A stretch of DNA of 42,883 nt, taken from IMG/VR virus record IMGVR_UViG_3300007236_000008, positions 1-42,883 of that record, one strand, 5' to 3'. Below are positions 40,163-42,883 of the stretch, one piece after another. Source of the DNA: a virus. The position numbers and the translations under genes were made by a program. Below the pieces are notes generated by a model that worked only from the letters and a program-made list of their open reading frames with translations, had not been told where the DNA came from and ran no database searches. The stretch's first letter is position 1. Every line of letters starts with the position of its first letter.

Positions 40163-40705
40163 ATGTATGAAGGAACAGCATCATATAACGAAGAGTACGT
40201 TTTGATGACCCCACCTAGAACTGGTGGGCGTTATCTTTTCACTATTTTACAGCCGCATGGTTTTCTCGGTGGTGGTGGTGGTGAACCGAAGCGCATGAGT
40301 CATTCTTGGTCTGTTCCAGAACATGCTAAGGACTTCCCTAGAATACTATCAGTGCGAAACCCGTTTTCCCGGCTTGTGTCGTTCTATCAATTAATCAAAA
40401 ATCATTGGCAACCTAATCATCAATACAACAAAAATACGTTTGAAGAGTTTGTTGACTTCGTAACTGAACGTGAAAATATACTAGAACCACTTACTCATTA
40501 CATTGATGACGGAACATACATTTTTATTCACTTTGAAACCTTTGAAGACGACTTTCATTCTCTTCCTTTCATCAATAATGAAGAAGTTAATTTGTTGCGG
40601 AGCATCACAGATTGGAAAAGTTACTACAACAATGAAACTAAAGAGAAAGTTAGAGTCTACTATGCTGAGGATTTCACAAAGTTCGGTTATGATGACGATT
40701 TTTAA
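40163..40705 (+). CDS. Sulfotransferase (PAPS-dependent), probable
   Basis: This 180-aa protein would transfer sulfate from PAPS to a carbohydrate or tyrosine. The 5'-phosphosulfate loop is PPRTGGRY (17-24), the 3'-phosphate motif is SVRNPFSRLVSFY (63-75), and the end reads YYAEDFTKFGY, a common closing motif in Golgi-type and bacterial sulfotransferases. It is shorter than most (250-300 aa). It begins 6 nt after the third collagen-like gene, so the fibre or its glycans are the obvious candidate substrate. No signal peptide or membrane anchor. The host must supply PAPS. Its 3' end overlaps a reverse-strand gene. Confidence 0.8.
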   Translation: MYEGTASYNEEYVLMTPPRTGGRYLFTILQPHGFLGGGGGEPKRMSHSWSVPEHAKDFPRILSVRNPFSRLVSFYQLIKNHWQPNHQYNKNTFEEFVDFVTERENILEPLTHYIDDGTYIFIHFETFEDDFHSLPFINNEEVNLLRSITDWKSYYNNETKEKVRVYYAEDFTKFGYDDDF

Positions 40706-40913
40706 GACGGAACTCCGTACTTCCGTTTAATCCAACCTTCCGTGTATCAACTTCCGGCATTCTTTGAAGAACTTGACTCATTTCTCGACTGTTTGGGGCA
40801 TACTTTGGATATTTTTTTCCAAAATAATATAACACTTCATGAGAAGTCATCCAACGACCCGTCGGCATACATGATTTTACTTGGTCCATCATCCGTTGGC
40901 GACGTTGAGCCAT
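40674..40913 (-). CDS. Small basic protein, winged-helix-like
   Basis: This 79-aa reverse-strand protein (GRWMTSHEVLYYFGKKYP...REMSQVLQRMPEVDTRKV...STEFRLK) has the pattern of a winged helix: two helices and a short beta wing. A weak TATA (TTACAAA on its own strand) lies 28 nt before its ATG, preceded by GTAAAC, like the leaderless starts elsewhere. It overlaps the sulfotransferase end by 32 nt, convergently. The forward ORF over the same stretch looks like a shadow. It could be a repressor, but that is by-eye inference. Confidence 0.5.
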   Translation of the reverse strand: MAQRRQRMMDQVKSCMPTGRWMTSHEVLYYFGKKYPKYAPNSREMSQVLQRMPEVDTRKVGLNGSTEFRLKNRHHNRTL

Positions 40914-40934
40914 GTTTACGACGCTGCGTAATCG

Positions 40935-40941
40935 TTTGTAA
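40935..40941 (-). promoter_or_regulatory. Weak TATA-like box for the reverse-strand gene
   Basis: TTACAAA on the reverse strand starts 28 nt before the ATG at 40913. It is a poor TATA match; the spacing is its main support. Confidence 0.3.
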
Positions 40942-41013
40942 GCATTTCCATAGTTTCAAAACCCGCAGACAATACAGTACATCGGACAGAATGAGGTTTA
41001 TGAGCGATAGTAG

Positions 41014-41027
41014 TTAATATAGGTGTG
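41014..41027 (+). promoter_or_regulatory. Composite TATA + GGTGTG promoter
   Basis: TTAATATAGGTGTG begins 29 nt before the ATG at 41043, which is preceded by GAATAAAC. One base differs from the GGTGGGG core. It fixes the start at 41043 instead of 41025. Confidence 0.6.
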
Positions 41028-41042
41028 AACAGACGAATAAAC

Positions 41043-41528
41043 ATGGAAGAAACCGTTGAAATGCAAATGTTATACTCAAATTGGGAGCAAGCCCAACAGG
41101 ATTTTATCGCTAGAAACGCTTTTGAGACTAGATTGAAGGCAATGCAACGTGATGACCCTCTAAAAGCCGATAATTATGTTAAAGCACACATTGACGCACT
41201 CCACGTCCTTCTCGGAACACTCGACCAATACGAAAAACACCTTTTGAGCGACTTCAAGGAGTACCCGTATGCGTATTCAGCAATGATTCAAGTCATAGGC
41301 AACACAAATCGACAATTTCAGATGCTAATGCGTTTACTTGGACCAATAGATGATGAAGTTATCAAAAATTGCCTTGATACTATCGCTACAGACCGTCCAC
41401 TTGAATTAATTAATGGAATTGACCATTTCAATGATGTTTTCCTTGGTTCGTTGTTTGCGGAGCGTCAACAACGTGCTTCTAAACAAGCAATTGATGATTG
41501 GGATAACGCAAAGGTCGAAGAAGAGTGA
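41043..41528 (+). CDS. Hypothetical helical protein
   Basis: This 161-aa protein is acidic and predicted almost wholly alpha-helical, with regular hydrophobic spacing and no membrane segment. It heads a run of four genes ending in two methyltransferase-like genes. I do not recognise it. The junction to the next gene, GAAGAAGAGTGATAAAATG, is nearly repeated at the following junction. Confidence 0.6.
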   Translation: MEETVEMQMLYSNWEQAQQDFIARNAFETRLKAMQRDDPLKADNYVKAHIDALHVLLGTLDQYEKHLLSDFKEYPYAYSAMIQVIGNTNRQFQMLMRLLGPIDDEVIKNCLDTIATDRPLELINGIDHFNDVFLGSLFAERQQRASKQAIDDWDNAKVEEE

Positions 41529-41532
41529 TAAA

Positions 41533-41829
41533 ATGAATTATAGACGATTATTTAGATACCTAATAGGAATGATGATTGGTGGTTTGGGTTTATTCAATTC
41601 TTACAAGTTAGAAATCAGATATGAGACGAATAGTAACCTAGAATTGTTGTGTCAAAATGGAATTATCGTTTCTACGCTATTTATCATATATTTTTGGTTA
41701 GCATTCTTCATAGAAATCTTAGTAGTGAAAAATAAAAAGAGAATCCGAAAAAAGACAGTCAGTGCATTTACAAAACCACTTAATGCAACTGAGTTTTATG
41801 AAAAACACACAAAAGATGAAGAAGAGTGA
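41533..41829 (+). CDS. Small membrane protein
   Basis: This 98-aa protein has two hydrophobic segments, about residues 6-21 (LFRYLIGMMIGGLGLF) and 45-67 (GIIVSTLFIIYFWLAFF onward), then a strongly basic stretch KNKKRIRKK and an acidic end. Both ends probably face the cytoplasm. A two-helix hairpin with a charged tail resembles some holins, but its place among methyltransferase genes does not support lysis. The start at 41533 follows the upstream stop by 4 nt. Confidence 0.6.
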   Translation: MNYRRLFRYLIGMMIGGLGLFNSYKLEIRYETNSNLELLCQNGIIVSTLFIIYFWLAFFIEILVVKNKKRIRKKTVSAFTKPLNATEFYEKHTKDEEE

Positions 41830-41833
41830 AAAA

Positions 41834-42427
41834 ATGAAAGTTTTAGTCGCTTGTGAGTATTCTGGGCGAGTTAGAGAGGCTTTTCGTGCTAAAGGGCATG
41901 ATGCGTGGTCTTGCGACCTTCTTGAGTCCGATGACGACTCTCCATATCATATACAGGGCGATGTAAGGGATATTCTTGATGATGGATGGGATTTAATGGT
42001 CGCACATCCACCTTGTACGTACTTTACGAACAGTGGGGTCTCTTGGCTACATAAAGACGCTACAAGATGGCTTAAACTCGATGAGGCAGCAGTATTCTTC
42101 AATCTATTACTTGATTGCGATATTCCATTGAAGTGTATCGAGAATCCTATCCCTCACAAGTATGCAGTATCAAGAATCGGTGGACGTAAATATACTCAGA
42201 TAATTCAACCATATCAATTCGGTCATAAAGAAACTAAAGCGACCTGCCTTTGGTTGCAGGGCTTACCGAAGTTAGAGCCGACTACGGATTTGAAAGACGA
42301 AACTATGGCTCTACCTAAGAACGTCCGTCAAAGACTTCACTATTTACCGCCAAGCCCGGACAGATGGAAAATAAGAAGTACGACCTTTCAAGGAATTGCA
42401 GATGCAATGGCTGAACAGTGGGGATGA
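41834..42427 (+). CDS. Cytosine methyltransferase-like protein (phage type)
   Basis: This 197-aa protein matches a family common in phages: KVLVACEYSGRVREAF at the start (SAM-binding strand and loop), SCDLL after strand 2, HIQGDV, and HPPCTYF (58-64) with Cys61 where C5-methyltransferases carry their catalytic cysteine. Later ENPIPHKY and FGHKETKATCLWL are characteristic. It lacks the target-recognition region of full DNA methyltransferases, so its activity and substrate are unproven. ATG 41834 follows the upstream stop by 4 nt with a GAAGAAGAG site. Confidence 0.75.
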   Translation: MKVLVACEYSGRVREAFRAKGHDAWSCDLLESDDDSPYHIQGDVRDILDDGWDLMVAHPPCTYFTNSGVSWLHKDATRWLKLDEAAVFFNLLLDCDIPLKCIENPIPHKYAVSRIGGRKYTQIIQPYQFGHKETKATCLWLQGLPKLEPTTDLKDETMALPKNVRQRLHYLPPSPDRWKIRSTTFQGIADAMAEQWG

Positions 42428-42430
42428 AAC

Positions 42431-42883
42431 ATGGTTGTCGTATTATCTCTGTTTGATGGTATCTCATGTGGCAGAGTTGCACTAGAACGTGCGGGCATCA
42501 AGGTTACTCGATATTATGCTAGTGAGATAGATTCACACGCTATTAAAATATCCAAAAAGAATTACCCCGACATAATACATTTGGGTGATGTGAAGAATTG
42601 GCGTGAATGGGATTTACCTAAGATTGATTTAATCATTGGTGGTAGCCCATGTCAAGGTTTCTCTTTTGCAGGTAAGGAACTGAACTTTGATGACCCCCGT
42701 AGTAAATTATTCTTTGAGTTTGTGGATATACTAAATTACTATAAACCCAAATATTTCTTATTGGAAAATGTAAGGATGAAACAAGAATATCAAGACATAA
42801 TTAGCAATTATCTCGGAGTTCAACCTATTAAAATAAATAGTGCATTGGTATCAGCCCAAAATAGGAATAGATTATATTGGACT
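42431..42883 (+). CDS. DNA (cytosine-5)-methyltransferase, partial
   Basis: The first 151 codons are present; the gene runs off the window end. Motif I is LSLFDGISCGRVAL (5-18), motif IV is GSPCQGFSFAG (71-81) with catalytic Cys74, and motif VI is ENV (112-114), followed by QNRNRLYW (motif VIII-type). This is a standard C5 DNA methyltransferase, which would protect virus DNA from restriction or mark it. No partner endonuclease is visible. It starts 3 nt after the preceding gene. Confidence 0.92.
   Translation, partial: MVVVLSLFDGISCGRVALERAGIKVTRYYASEIDSHAIKISKKNYPDIIHLGDVKNWREWDLPKIDLIIGGSPCQGFSFAGKELNFDDPRSKLFFEFVDILNYYKPKYFLLENVRMKQEYQDIISNYLGVQPIKINSALVSAQNRNRLYWT

Noticed and set aside
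40690-40712. ACGGAACTCCGT as a terminator hairpin after the sulfotransferase gene
   Set aside because: A 5-bp stem with a 2-nt loop is not a stable hairpin, and no T-run follows.
40742-41017. Forward ORF of 91 codons opposite the small reverse-strand gene
   Set aside because: No promoter or ribosome site and an irregular composition; the reverse-strand reading is more protein-like and has a fitting start.
41533-41829. Holin
   Set aside because: Two hydrophobic helices fit, but there is no lysis enzyme nearby and the genomic context is modification genes.

Overview
This window looks like about 43 kb of a tailed dsDNA virus (Caudoviricetes type) that infects an archaeon. The tail genes are phage-like: major tail protein, frameshifted tail assembly chaperone, TP901-type tape measure, baseplate hub and collagen-like fibres. 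The replication genes are archaeal in style: XPD/DinG-type Fe-S helicase, PCNA-like clamp, archaeo-eukaryotic primase and ERCC4/XPF nuclease with a helix-hairpin-helix end. Many operons start with an archaeal TATA box 28-30 nt before the start codon, which implies leaderless mRNAs. A virus of marine Euryarchaeota (for example Marine Group II/Poseidoniales) would fit, but that host is inference. Terminase, portal, capsid and DNA polymerase genes are not in this window, so the genome continues beyond it.

Layout. (1) 1-15174, plus strand: tail morphogenesis, ending in two very large tail proteins (1875 and 1813 aa). The tail assembly chaperone carries a CCCTTTA slippery heptamer followed by a perfectly paired potential RNA pseudoknot. 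(2) 15231-19405: an orphan gene, a reverse-strand groES-groEL pair of the bacterial (group I) type, then a divergently transcribed baseplate hub gene. (3) 19406-20264: two intergenic stretches with inverted repeats around one orphan gene. (4) 20265-32429: replication and recombination, with XPD-like helicase, AAA+ (MCM-like) helicase candidate, probable ssDNA-binding protein with an acidic tail, RecA/Sak4-like ATPase, 2-oxoglutarate/Fe(II) oxygenase, Cas4/RecB-type nuclease, sliding clamp, primase, XPF-like nuclease and several small genes. (5) 32455-40705: three small genes, then three collagen-like fibre genes (1133, 933 and 202 aa) and a sulfotransferase. (6) 40674-42883: a small reverse-strand gene, two unknown genes and two cytosine-methyltransferase-like genes, the last cut by the window end.

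How it fits together. Six operons or genes, including helicase, SSB, RecA-like and clamp, share a composite promoter TTAWAT-N-GGTGGGG (with small variations) starting 29-30 nt before ATG, which could make them a co-regulated set. A second set has TTATATACC without GGTGGGG. Genes inside operons mostly use ATGA/TGATG/TAGTG overlaps, often with Shine-Dalgarno sequences. The collagen-like fibres (mainly Gly-Pro-Thr triplets, with some Gly-Pro-Pro), the hydroxylase-like oxygenase and the sulfotransferase suggest a decorated host-recognition fibre; GroEL/ES may fold virion proteins. The most notable observations are the frameshift pseudoknot, the shared leaderless promoter motif and the fibre-modification gene set.
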